From contig NZ_CP093442.1 of assembly GCF_022814725.1 (NCBI RefSeq), positions 2,108,001-2,172,000 of the forward strand: a DNA stretch of 64,000 nucleotides, given 5' to 3'. Shown piece by piece: positions 34,920 to 43,400 of this stretch. The notes under the pieces are model-generated. The model did not search any database. It saw nothing but the letters and a program-made list of their open reading frames with translations, and was not told the origin of the DNA. The DNA comes from Bdellovibrio reynosensis. GTDB taxonomy: Bacteria; Bdellovibrionota; Bdellovibrionia; Bdellovibrionales; Bdellovibrionaceae. The first letter of the stretch is position 1. Every line of letters starts with the position of its first letter. The translations under genes were made by a program, and so were the position numbers.

Positions 34920-35687
34920 GTGGATTACAAAGAATTATCCAAGCAAGAACTCCCCTTCCAAGGGGAGTTCTTTTTATCTAGAAACAAAAAATACGAAGAG
35001 CTGATTTTCTTCGTGCACTTTTACGAAGGCAGTCCCAAACAACTTCTTCGTCATATCAAGCTGGTTAATTCTTTAGGCTTCGATGCCTTTGCTTTTCAAC
35101 TAATTGGAAACCATAAAAACTTAATTTCTATGCATCCACCAATCAGTTCCCGCGGGGAGTTTGGTGTTAAGCACACTTATGCTGATCAAATTGAAATTCT
35201 GCTGAACATGATTCCAGGTAAGAAAATCATGTATACGTTTTCAAATCCGACGGGTTCAGCGATTGAAGCCATGGCGCGAAGACAGGTGTCTGATACGGTT
35301 GCATTAATTTGTGATAGCGGCCCCAGTGGTAAGTTTATTCCTTCTGCTTACAATCTATATACCCATGAATATAAATTAAATCCGATGCCGTTAAGATTGG
35401 TGCTAGCACCTATATTAAGCCTGGGTTGGAGCTTTTATCTCCATAAAGATCTTCAGACAGATTTAAAGAAATTTCCTGCAGGATTTAGAATCCTTTCGAT
35501 TCGCGGCTGGAAAGATCTGTTAATTCCACCTGACCACATCGACGCAGTTTTTGAACCGCAAAAGCATCTGAATTGGACTAAGCTTTCATTACCTGAAGCG
35601 GGCCACTTAACGGGTCTTCGTGATTTCAAATCGGAATACGTACCAGGGTTAGAAAAGTTTCTAACTAGTGTGGCGACAACTCTGTGA
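34920..35687 (+). CDS. Alpha/beta-hydrolase-like protein
   Basis: 255 residues, cytoplasmic. Hydrolase-like order: early strand with oxyanion-type segment ELIFFVHFYEGSP, a middle segment ALICDSGPSG in the nucleophile region (ICDSGPSG rather than GxSxG, so the nucleophile is unclear), an Asp region (KDLLIPPDHI) and a late His (LPEAGHLTG). The GTG start at 34920 has no clear ribosome-binding site. A textbook terminator hairpin (34945-34975) is embedded in codons 9-19, so expression may depend on readthrough or an internal promoter. It overlaps the next gene by 4 bases (GTGA). Enzymatic activity not established. Confidence 0.68.
   Translation: MDYKELSKQELPFQGEFFLSRNKKYEELIFFVHFYEGSPKQLLRHIKLVNSLGFDAFAFQLIGNHKNLISMHPPISSRGEFGVKHTYADQIEILLNMIPGKKIMYTFSNPTGSAIEAMARRQVSDTVALICDSGPSGKFIPSAYNLYTHEYKLNPMPLRLVLAPILSLGWSFYLHKDLQTDLKKFPAGFRILSIRGWKDLLIPPDHIDAVFEPQKHLNWTKLSLPEAGHLTGLRDFKSEYVPGLEKFLTSVATTL
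34945..34975 (+). terminator. Terminator hairpin inside a coding region
   Basis: Perfect 13-bp inverted repeat AAGAACTCCCCTT / AAGGGGAGTTCTT separated by CC, ending in a T-run (34971-34975). It is correctly placed to end the AceE-like transcript but lies inside the following reading frame, where it encodes KQELPFQGEFF. Confidence 0.8.
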
Positions 35688-36340
35688 TCCCCTTTAATCC
35701 CCACGATCCATTTCCATTATTAGATCTTGATCAATATTCCTATCAAGAGGCCCAGGAGCATGCGGCCCTCGTAGATCACTGGTTGGGGTTTAAATTAGAA
35801 GAAGTTGAAAAAGAAATTTCCAAATCCCATGAAGGTCAACAGAACTGGAGCCACCTATCTGTTCAAGCCTTTCAAACGCCTTATGTTGAGTTAAGAAATA
35901 TTCTAGAAATTCTTAAGGCCTCTTCACCAAGCCATGTCGTTGATCTGGGTTGCGCCTACGGACGGATGGCTTTTGTGATCGCTGAACACTACCCGCAATT
36001 AAATTTCACAGGTTATGAACTTGAACCCTTACGAGTTCAAGAGACGAACAGAGTCCTTCACCAGAAATACAAAGAAAGTGAAGCGCAAATCATTGCTGCC
36101 GACTTAAGCTTGCCTGATTTCACTCCCCCGGCTGCTGACGTTTATTTTATTTTCGATTACGGCAGCGAAGCCGCGGTTAAAAAGACTTTGAATGATCTTA
36201 AGCTCATTGCCTTGCAAAAACCCATCGTCGTTGTTGGCAGAGGACGTTTAACTCGTTTTCTAATCCATAAAGAACATCCATGGCTTTCTGAAGTGAATAG
36301 CCCCCAACACTTTGCGCACTTTTCTATTTATAGTTCCTAA
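35684..36340 (+). CDS. SAM-dependent methyltransferase-like protein
   Basis: 218 residues, class I Rossmann fold. SAM-binding motif HVVDLGCAYGRMAFVIAEHY at about 88-107, acidic loop FTGYELEPLRV and IIAADLSLPDF. The target motif is DVYFIFDYGSEAAVKK, unusual for this position. It starts at a GTG overlapping the preceding stop (GTGA), so translation is coupled to the hydrolase-like gene. Substrate unknown; the N-terminal 80 residues match nothing I recognise. Confidence 0.75.
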   Translation: MIPFNPHDPFPLLDLDQYSYQEAQEHAALVDHWLGFKLEEVEKEISKSHEGQQNWSHLSVQAFQTPYVELRNILEILKASSPSHVVDLGCAYGRMAFVIAEHYPQLNFTGYELEPLRVQETNRVLHQKYKESEAQIIAADLSLPDFTPPAADVYFIFDYGSEAAVKKTLNDLKLIALQKPIVVVGRGRLTRFLIHKEHPWLSEVNSPQHFAHFSIYSS

Positions 36341-36433
36341 TTTTATGTAGGAATGCATATCCAAATTAGAGCCCTGTAACTGGTTCCTTATGTGCTTCGC
36401 TAATATCGTGTTTAGCTACATGGGGGTTTTTCA

Positions 36434-37426
36434 ATGGGTTTCAAGGCATCATCACTGGTTCTTTCTTCACTGCTGCTAGCAAGCAACGCCTTCGCAGGCA
36501 GAGGCGGATATCTTTATCAAAAAACTTTTTATAATCAGGCTGAATCTTATATCGATTTACTTGAAGAAAAACCGACTGATGTTCTAGCGAAACTTCCCGC
36601 CGATAAACAGGCAAAGTGCATGGAACGCTATAGCGGCATTCTAGATGACGGCATTATAGATATTCGCATTGCCTTGGGGTACTTTGATTGGACCACCGGC
36701 CGTCCCGTAAAGGCTAAATTTCAGAACTACGGCTTAAGTCCCTCGCTTGATTTAGGCGCCTATGCAGCTTTAAAAGCTATTTTGACAGAACCTTGCGAAG
36801 GAAATTCTCGCTTCTGCGGTTTTAAAGTCGATCCTTCAAACACAAATCGCCTTAGTCGTGAAGTCAAAGTTCATGGGAAATCCTATATCGCGCGCATTGA
36901 TATGCAATTTGCTTCTCAATCTGAGTATCTTGACGAAAATCGTTTCTCTTTAAGAACAGAGCAAAATCAAAGAACTGCTTTCATGGAAGATTTCTTTGCG
37001 CGCGGACTGCAGAATGCAGATGCCATTTTCTATTTCGGTCATTCCCGAAATGGTGGCGGTCCTGACTTCAGTCCGCCGATCTTTATCGGCAGCTCTAACA
37101 AAGTCGACTATACAAACTACTATAAACCGAAACGTCCCGGATTTAAAAAGATGGTGGCCGCTTTATCAAATGGGAAACAAGCTCCCATTATTGGTTTAAT
37201 GTCTTGTGCTTCCCGCGATCATTTTCTTAAAAAGCTTCAAGAGATTGCGCCTAACAGTGGTCTTATTACCTCCATGGATGTTCTTTTAGTAGAGATGGTT
37301 TACACCGCGATGATTGGCGGCGTGGATGCGATCCTTCGGGGGCAGTGTCAGGCGAGCTTTTACCAGTCGTTACGTATGACGGATGACAACCGTAAGTACA
37401 TTACGATGGACGGAATGTTTGAGTAA
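36434..37426 (+). CDS. Secreted protein with possible caspase-like fold
   Basis: 330 residues with a signal peptide (SLLLASNAFA). The N-terminal region has Cys62, Cys121 and Cys128. The C-terminal half contains AIFYFGHSRNGGGPDFSPP (His203 followed by a Gly-rich turn) and PIIGLMSCASRDHF (Cys258), separated by about 55 residues. That order and spacing, hydrophobic strand-His-Gly and then hydrophobic strand-Ser-Cys, is what clan CD peptidases (caspase, CHAT, clostripain groups) show. Assignment rests on motif geometry only. A poor ribosome-binding site (GGGGG) precedes ATG 36434. Monocistronic. Confidence 0.6.
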   Translation: MGFKASSLVLSSLLLASNAFAGRGGYLYQKTFYNQAESYIDLLEEKPTDVLAKLPADKQAKCMERYSGILDDGIIDIRIALGYFDWTTGRPVKAKFQNYGLSPSLDLGAYAALKAILTEPCEGNSRFCGFKVDPSNTNRLSREVKVHGKSYIARIDMQFASQSEYLDENRFSLRTEQNQRTAFMEDFFARGLQNADAIFYFGHSRNGGGPDFSPPIFIGSSNKVDYTNYYKPKRPGFKKMVAALSNGKQAPIIGLMSCASRDHFLKKLQEIAPNSGLITSMDVLLVEMVYTAMIGGVDAILRGQCQASFYQSLRMTDDNRKYITMDGMFE

Positions 37427-37490
37427 TAACAACCTAGCTTTTAACTTTCATTCGGTGCCTTTAAAATAAATAAATTATAAGGGGGAATCC

Positions 37491-37910
37491 ATGGTCAGCT
37501 TGGAACAGCTTCCACATCCTGAATATTTGCCTTATCCAAATCACTATACTGCCGCCTTCTTTGCGACCCGCGAGGCCGCTGAAAAAGCCATTGATGATCT
37601 GGAACTGGAAGGCTTTGAGGATGAAGATTTTAATATCTTTGAAGGCGACCGTGGAGTGGATGCAATCGATTTAGATGGTTCCCACCACACTATGCTTGAA
37701 AGATTTATGCGCCAATTTATTAAGTTCTCAGACTCTGCGGAATGGAGATTCCTGTCTGAAGCGGACCAGGAGCTTAGAAACGGTCATATCCTTATTTGCG
37801 TTCCTACGGGCAATGATAAAGATAAAAACGAAGTCATTGACGTATTTAAACGAAATGGTGCCTATGACATCAGGTATTTTACTCCTCTTTACATTGAAGA
37901 GGTTGTGTAG
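37491..37910 (+). CDS. Small acidic cytoplasmic protein
   Basis: 139 residues, no signal peptide, strongly acidic. It resembles in outline the stress-protein-like ferredoxin-fold proteins: an early strand-helix AAFFATREAAEKAIDDLELEG and a later HILICVPTGNDKDKNEVIDV with FKRNGAYDIRYFTPL, as if one beta-alpha-beta unit is repeated around an insertion. No catalytic motif. Ribosome-binding site AGGGGG before ATG. It lies 46 bases upstream of ogt on the same strand, possibly co-transcribed. Function unknown. Confidence 0.7.
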   Translation: MVSLEQLPHPEYLPYPNHYTAAFFATREAAEKAIDDLELEGFEDEDFNIFEGDRGVDAIDLDGSHHTMLERFMRQFIKFSDSAEWRFLSEADQELRNGHILICVPTGNDKDKNEVIDVFKRNGAYDIRYFTPLYIEEVV

Positions 37911-37956
37911 ACCGACAAACTAGGATACAGGATAGCCCATCAATACGAGGTATAAG

Positions 37957-38454
37957 ATGGGCGATCTTGAGTTTAAGGTTTATAAAGTAACTTCTAAAGG
38001 TTTCGGTGAATGGCTTGCAGCTTTTGATCAAGACGAACTTATCTTCTTAGGCAGCTACGCCCTTGGGAAAAAGTTTGTTGAAAGCGACTTAGCTAAAATC
38101 TTCCATGACGTTTATGGCTTTCATGTTGGCTCTTTTACTCCAGCAAAATGGACTAAAGGGGATTTCTGGAATACCAATCATAAGATCAAATTGATGGGCA
38201 CTGAATTCCAAGTAAAAGTATGGCTTGAACTGACTAAAATTCCATCTGGCAAAACTTTGACTTACTCTGAAGTTGCTAAAAAGATTCGTAAACCATCAGC
38301 AGTTCGCGCTGTGGCTTCTGCGATCGCTAAAAATCCAATCTGCGTATGGATTCCATGCCATCGCGTCGTCGGTAAAGGCACTAGCAAATTAAAATATCAC
38401 TATGGTCCGGAAACAAAAAAGCAGCTTTTGATCTCTGAAGGAGCAATCGCTTAG
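37957..38454 (+). CDS. ogt: Methylated-DNA--protein-cysteine methyltransferase
   Basis: Suicide repair protein that removes O6-alkyl groups from guanine. 165 residues, the size of Ogt/AGT. The active-site motif WIPCHRVVGKG is intact (acceptor Cys about 129), with the HTH-like DNA-binding region TLTYSEVAKKIRKPSAVRAV and the Asn hinge (KNPICVWI) in place. An N-terminal ribonuclease-H-like domain is present though divergent. It ends two bases before the convergent carotenoid operon's last gene. Confidence 0.94.
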   Translation: MGDLEFKVYKVTSKGFGEWLAAFDQDELIFLGSYALGKKFVESDLAKIFHDVYGFHVGSFTPAKWTKGDFWNTNHKIKLMGTEFQVKVWLELTKIPSGKTLTYSEVAKKIRKPSAVRAVASAIAKNPICVWIPCHRVVGKGTSKLKYHYGPETKKQLLISEGAIA

Positions 38455-38456
38455 CT

Positions 38457-39515
38457 TCAGGTTTCAGAATTACTGTACTCGCGCTCTTTCCACTGAATTT
38501 TCTTTGCTCGCAAGACGTCTAATAATGAAGTCGCTGTGATGAAAGTAAAAAGAATAATATTCAGTGGAACGAGCAAAGCTCCTATTAAATAAAATCTTCC
38601 GTTCTTTCTTTGCACTAAGGCGACTAGCAATATTCCCGCAGCCGCAGCGCCTAAGGTCTTTACGTCTCTTGCAGCTAAAAACAGATTAAATATAAGCAGA
38701 AGCTCTAAAGTTGCTAGCACCGAGCTTCGCTGCAATCCAAGTCGCAATAGTCTTTTCCATCCTAATAAGAATTCTTTAAAGGAGGAGTACATTTGCACTT
38801 GGTATAAATTAAAATCAGGCATCACATGATAAACGTAGCCTTCTTTCATCCAAAGTGTGGCTAGATCAATATCATCGACAAGGCTTTGCGCTATTGCTTT
38901 ATGGCCACCTGTTTTAAAATAGCTTTGCTTAGTACAAAGCATGTATTGGCCAATGGCGAACACTCTTCCTGGCTTAGGCTGGTCCCCGTAGGCCGTGACT
39001 AGAAGAGGAAGTATATGGAAAAAGCCAAGAAATTTTTCCCACCATAGTTTGCATTGATGGAAAGGCGGGGCCGAAATTAAATCGGCCTTTTTTAAAGTAA
39101 AAAAGCTAACAGCGTTAGCTAAACCATCATTGTGAATGGTATCGGCGTCTGTGAATAAAAGAAGCTCCCCTTGCGCTTTTAAAGCTCCTGTCCAACAGGC
39201 CCAATTCTTACCCACCCATCCCGCCGGTTTAGACTCTGCACTTAAAACTTTAACCTGTGAAAAGGACTTAGCGACCACTGCCGTATTATCAGAAGAAGAA
39301 TCATCAACAACGATGATTTCAAGCTGCGGATAAGTAGATTTACTTAAACTTGTTAACAACGTGCCGATATTTTTTTCTTCATTTCGGCACGGAATTATTA
39401 TCGACACTAGCGGCAGATTTTGGGCAAGGCCGTGTCGACAATGCCGCCTTAAAGGCTTACTACGATAAAACAAAATACTAAGTCCCAAAAGGGAAAGTAT
39501 TGTTTCTAAATTCAT
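38457..39515 (-). CDS. Family 2 glycosyltransferase of the carotenoid operon
   Basis: 352 residues, membrane-associated GT-A enzyme. SIIIPCRNEEKNIGTLLTSL, VVDDSSSDNT and LLFTDADTIH (DxD metal site) are present, then the SLVDDIDLA (ED-type) motif and LLGWKRLLRLGLQ, followed by three or four C-terminal membrane helices. The GKNWACWTGALKAQGELL context resembles CrtQ-type carotenoid glycosyltransferases. It is the last gene of the crt operon, overlapping the preceding gene by ATGA, so it likely glycosylates a carotenoid end group (inference from both family and context). Confidence 0.82.
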   Translation of the reverse strand: MNLETILSLLGLSILFYRSKPLRRHCRHGLAQNLPLVSIIIPCRNEEKNIGTLLTSLSKSTYPQLEIIVVDDSSSDNTAVVAKSFSQVKVLSAESKPAGWVGKNWACWTGALKAQGELLLFTDADTIHNDGLANAVSFFTLKKADLISAPPFHQCKLWWEKFLGFFHILPLLVTAYGDQPKPGRVFAIGQYMLCTKQSYFKTGGHKAIAQSLVDDIDLATLWMKEGYVYHVMPDFNLYQVQMYSSFKEFLLGWKRLLRLGLQRSSVLATLELLLIFNLFLAARDVKTLGAAAAGILLVALVQRKNGRFYLIGALLVPLNIILFTFITATSLLDVLRAKKIQWKEREYSNSET

Positions 39516-40105
39516 AGTTGCTGTAGCACTTTTAAAGTTTCAGTTACGCCCGGATACCCTTGAGTAAACCAATGCCACCAAGAAAAGATCATAATCATAT
39601 GGCCCGTTAAAATGAAGACATGGCTCCACATTTCAACTCGATCTGATTTTGAAAGAAGATATCGTCGCCAGTGCATCACTTCATCAACCAAACTGTAAAC
39701 TACACTTAAAGCGATCAGTACAAGGATTGGTGTGTGCAGTACTTCACCGTGATTATAAGCAAGGCAAAGACCCACCACGCTTGTGACACCAAAGAAAATT
39801 GTAATGTGATGAACTAAGGCTTCTCCGCCTTGAAGGGCTTCTTTATAAACAGTGCGATGGCCGATCGTATCTAAAGCAATGGCTGAAACAAAAATGAAGG
39901 TGCCGATGGGAATATTCCAGACATATACAGGATATTGAACACCGCCACTATGCCCGGCATATAAAAACAACGTGATGCAGGCTAAGAGCCCCACCATCAT
40001 TCCAATCCAAGCCACATAGACGATCCAGTCTATGCGACTGAATTCTTTAATTCTTGAAACGTAAATCACTGTATCTTGCCAGAAGGTGTTTTGTGCTGAA
40101 TTCAT
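39512..40105 (-). CDS. Unknown His-rich membrane protein in carotenoid operon
   Basis: 197 residues with about five membrane helices and a noticeable set of His residues at membrane edges (AGHSG, DTIGHRTVYKE, LVHHI, YNHGEVLH, DEVMHWRRY, EMWSHVF, TGHM, WWHWF). It is not a CrtW ketolase or CrtZ hydroxylase, because the HxxxH/HxxHH clusters of those families are absent. It overlaps crtB and the glycosyltransferase by 4 bases each, so it is made in step with them. A metal- or haem-dependent carotenoid-tailoring role is a guess from position and His content. Confidence 0.72.
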   Translation of the reverse strand: MNSAQNTFWQDTVIYVSRIKEFSRIDWIVYVAWIGMMVGLLACITLFLYAGHSGGVQYPVYVWNIPIGTFIFVSAIALDTIGHRTVYKEALQGGEALVHHITIFFGVTSVVGLCLAYNHGEVLHTPILVLIALSVVYSLVDEVMHWRRYLLSKSDRVEMWSHVFILTGHMIMIFSWWHWFTQGYPGVTETLKVLQQL

Positions 40106-40932
40106 AGGGCAAAGACTCCTCTAACCGCTAAGCAAATTTTTTCTGTCGCCGTGACCACAGTGCGAGAGCTTAAAGCCCCCGGGCCCTTCTTTCTAATCTT
40201 AGTTCCGATATGCTGATAGATGTGTGAAGCGATTGAAACTGCAAGACGAGCCCGCAACGGTAAATATTTTAAGCCCTTTCGTCCTTCAGAATAAAGCTCA
40301 TCAGCGCGATCAAGAAGACGTAATACAATCTTGTAAGTATCTTCTTTGTTTTGGTCACTTAAAATCCATTCAGGCATAATACGTGTTTCATAGATCCATT
40401 GTTCTGGAAGATAAATACGTCCGCGATTGAAATCTTCTGCGACATCACGGGCAATATTTGTAAGCTGCATGGCATTTCCCATGGCTATAGCATGATGATT
40501 TGCTGCAGTTGATTTTACTCCCAGGATTCTTGTCATCATTAATCCAACAACACCCGCCACCCGATAAGCATAAAGCTCTAAATCCTGTAAAGATTGATAA
40601 CGTCTATTTTCAACATCCATAGCAAAACCTGCCAGCAGACTTTGGGGGTATTCAAATGGAATCTGATGCTGTCTGAAAACAGCCGCGACTTCCGTGAAAA
40701 GACTTTGGTCATCTTTGCCAGGAACAATATAAGCCTGTTCAGTGTTGGTGGTTAACAACTGCAAAACGTCTTTTGCTGCTTCCTGATTCACTGCCTGATC
40801 AATTTGGTCATCACAGTAGCGACACCACCGATAAAGAATCCAGCAATCCAGTTTATTTTTCTTTGTGAAAAACAAACTAGCAAAATAAAAGCTCTTTGAT
40901 CCGGTAGCGATGACCGTCTTAGAATCCTGCAT
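40102..40932 (-). CDS. crtB: Phytoene/squalene synthase family enzyme
   Basis: Joins two GGPP to phytoene. 276 residues. The first Asp-rich motif appears as YRWCRYCDDQIDQ, the second as LTNIARDVAEDFNRGRIYLP, both intact. GSKSFYFASLFFTKK at the N-terminus matches the SxSFxxA signature. Start either GTG 40935 or ATG 40932; both lie inside the end of crtI, indicating coupling. It acts at the cytoplasmic membrane surface between crtE and crtI products. Confidence 0.95.
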   Translation of the reverse strand: MQDSKTVIATGSKSFYFASLFFTKKNKLDCWILYRWCRYCDDQIDQAVNQEAAKDVLQLLTTNTEQAYIVPGKDDQSLFTEVAAVFRQHQIPFEYPQSLLAGFAMDVENRRYQSLQDLELYAYRVAGVVGLMMTRILGVKSTAANHHAIAMGNAMQLTNIARDVAEDFNRGRIYLPEQWIYETRIMPEWILSDQNKEDTYKIVLRLLDRADELYSEGRKGLKYLPLRARLAVSIASHIYQHIGTKIRKKGPGALSSRTVVTATEKICLAVRGVFAL

Positions 40933-42406
40933 CACTCATCACCACTTTAGCAGTCGCTTTTGCAGATGAAATAACCCCTGGTACGCCCGCGCCAGGATGG
41001 GTTCCCGCCCCCACAAAATATAAGCCTTTAAGTTTATCGTCTTTATTATGAGTACGGAAGAAAGCACTTTGCGTAAGAATCGGTTCAAGTGAAAACGCCG
41101 AGCCAACGTGGGCGTTTAAATTTTTACTAAAATCTTTTGGGGTAAAGATTTTTTGCACGACCAGATTTTGTTTTAGATCCGGCAAATAGCGAGCTTCAAG
41201 ATAGTTCAGGATCTTTTCCGCATATTTAGGTCCTTCAACATCCCAGTCAATATCCATGTTGCCTAAATGAGATACTGGTGAAAGCACGTAAAATGCTTCA
41301 TGACCTTCTGGCGCAAGACTGGCATCGGATCTTGTCGGTGCATGCAGATACAATGAGAAATCATTCGGCAATTGACCTTTAAAGAAAATATCATTCAAAA
41401 GTGCCTGATAGCGCGGACCAAACATCACATTATGATGGGCAAGTTCTGGATAAGTTTTCTTTGTACCAAAATAGATCAGGAACAAAGACATACTATGGCG
41501 CATTTTTTCTAACTTCTCTGCTGTAGGCTGAGCCAATGATTCATGTTGCAAAAGCTGTTTATAAGTATGAACCACGTCGCCATTACTTATAACCAAATCA
41601 AAAGTTTGCGGGCCATGCAGTTTAGAAACAACGCCCGTTACTTTGCCAAAGTTAGTTGTGATGCGTTCAACGGGATTACCTAAGCTAATAACGCCGCCTA
41701 AATCTTGGAACAAACGTACTAAACCTTGCACTAATGCACCAGTTCCGCCCTTAGGGAAAAAGACCCCGCCCGCCCGTTCTAAATAGTGAATCAAAGTGTA
41801 GATGGAAGAAGTAGAAAAGGGATTGCCCCCAACAAGCAAGCTGTGAAAGCTAAACGCCTGGCGCAGGCGATCGTCTTTGATGTATTGGCTGACTATTTGG
41901 TAAACCGATTTATCAGCTCTTAATTTTGCAAGCTGAGGCGCTACCTTCACCATACTCCACCAATTTAGGAAAGGTTCTGCCGCAAGTTTTTCGTAACCTT
42001 CGTGATAAACTTCTTTGCTGTACTTTAGGAACTCCAAGTACCCAGCTTCGTCCATCGGTGAAAATTTACGAATTTGTGACTTCGTTTTTTCTAAATCCCC
42101 ACAATAATCAAAGACAGAACCATCTTCCCAAAATAATTTGTAAAATGGAGTCACCGGTAAAAGCTCGACGTAATCCTTCATGGATTTGCCAGCTATTGAG
42201 AAAAGTTCTTCCAAGGTCTCTGGCGCTGTAATCACCGTGGGACCTGCATCAAAGGTAAAACCGTTTTCTTTAAATACAGCAGCGCGCCCACCCGGCTGAT
42301 CTTGTTTTTCAAAAATAGTAACTTGATGGCCCTGGGCTTGCAGGCGAATTGCAACAGCCAAACCACCGAATCCACTTCCAATAACTGCGATATTTTTTCT
42401 AATCAT
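40919..42406 (-). CDS. crtI: Phytoene desaturase
   Basis: FAD-dependent desaturase converting phytoene towards lycopene or neurosporene. 495 residues. The N-terminal Rossmann motif is IAVIGSGFGGLAVAIRLQ followed by FEKQDQPGGRA; the C-terminal carotenoid-desaturase signature is GLYFVGAGTHPGAGVPGVIS. I took the ATG at 42406 (AGG four bases upstream); a GTG at 42412 adds two residues. It overlaps crtE by 8 bases and crtB by 14. The number of desaturation steps cannot be read from sequence. Confidence 0.95.
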   Translation of the reverse strand: MIRKNIAVIGSGFGGLAVAIRLQAQGHQVTIFEKQDQPGGRAAVFKENGFTFDAGPTVITAPETLEELFSIAGKSMKDYVELLPVTPFYKLFWEDGSVFDYCGDLEKTKSQIRKFSPMDEAGYLEFLKYSKEVYHEGYEKLAAEPFLNWWSMVKVAPQLAKLRADKSVYQIVSQYIKDDRLRQAFSFHSLLVGGNPFSTSSIYTLIHYLERAGGVFFPKGGTGALVQGLVRLFQDLGGVISLGNPVERITTNFGKVTGVVSKLHGPQTFDLVISNGDVVHTYKQLLQHESLAQPTAEKLEKMRHSMSLFLIYFGTKKTYPELAHHNVMFGPRYQALLNDIFFKGQLPNDFSLYLHAPTRSDASLAPEGHEAFYVLSPVSHLGNMDIDWDVEGPKYAEKILNYLEARYLPDLKQNLVVQKIFTPKDFSKNLNAHVGSAFSLEPILTQSAFFRTHNKDDKLKGLYFVGAGTHPGAGVPGVISSAKATAKVVMSDAGF

Positions 42407-43400
42407 AAGCACCTAACAATTTATTTGTAATAAGCAATAGTTGGTTAAATTCATCCACCTGCAATTGCAGTTCGCGACTGAGCTTGCTGGTTGTTTCATT
42501 TAAGAACTGAACGGCGGCGACAAATGCCTTTTTCTCGATATCAAAGGTTTTCAGCATGTCTTCGACCTTGTCGTTGGTTTTTGGCAACTGCGAAGTCAGA
42601 TTTAGGAACAGAGAAAATTCTTCGGGTGTCATAGCTTTAGAACAAACACTGAAGATATGACCAATCCGATGCAGCTTTAAATCCTCACAGCGCTTCACTG
42701 GATTTTTGCGTGAATGAATATTTCCAAGGTCGTCAAACATTTGCAGTGAAAGACCAATCTTTCTTCCCCAATAATCTAGTTTTTCTAAATAGTCTTCGGT
42801 GCCCCCCAGAAGAAGCGTTCCCATTTTTAGGGCTAAACTAACAAGGGCGCCTGATTTTAGCTCCATGGCTGCTCTTGAAACGGATTCAATACGATCTTGG
42901 GTCAAAGTATGAACCGAAGTACCCACATCAAGTGCCTGACCATAATGCCCTTGCACCAAAGTTTGCAGACACTCTTGCATCAAACGACTGCGATTCTCTT
43001 CACTGATGTCTAACTTACCGATATAGGTAAAAGGGATAAAATAGAGCCAATTCCCAGCGTTTAAAGCCACTGGCAGCCCGTGCAGGTGATGTAGCGTCTT
43101 TTTACCGCGACGATAAAGGCTACCGTCTTGAATGTCATCCACGACCAACGATCCTGCGTGAATCATTTCAATAATGTGACTTGCATGCTGACTCAGCTCA
43201 TCTATTTTTTCGTCTGAAACAGATGAATTTCGTTTCGCAATACTAAAACCCAACTGCACTAATTGCCCACGCAAATCCTTTTTAGGTCGCGAAAAGAATT
43301 CTTGGACTGGGTCCAGCAAAGTCTTATCGATCAGATCGTCTATCTCATAGTCAGAATTTAGACGGAAGATATCTTTAAGATTTAATGATTGTTCCATCAT
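42399..43400 (-). CDS. crtE: Polyprenyl diphosphate synthase (GGPP synthase type)
   Basis: Makes the C20 precursor. 333 residues. The first Asp-rich motif is replaced by SLVVDDIQDGS (DDIQD, canonical), with MIHAGSLVV before it. The second motif reads LSLQMFDDLGNI, so FDDLGN replaces the usual DDxxD; the third Asp is missing while the first two are kept. Place in the operon supports GGPP synthesis. It overlaps crtY by 4 bases (ATGA). Confidence 0.88.
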   Translation of the reverse strand: MMEQSLNLKDIFRLNSDYEIDDLIDKTLLDPVQEFFSRPKKDLRGQLVQLGFSIAKRNSSVSDEKIDELSQHASHIIEMIHAGSLVVDDIQDGSLYRRGKKTLHHLHGLPVALNAGNWLYFIPFTYIGKLDISEENRSRLMQECLQTLVQGHYGQALDVGTSVHTLTQDRIESVSRAAMELKSGALVSLALKMGTLLLGGTEDYLEKLDYWGRKIGLSLQMFDDLGNIHSRKNPVKRCEDLKLHRIGHIFSVCSKAMTPEEFSLFLNLTSQLPKTNDKVEDMLKTFDIEKKAFVAAVQFLNETTSKLSRELQLQVDEFNQLLLITNKLLGAYD

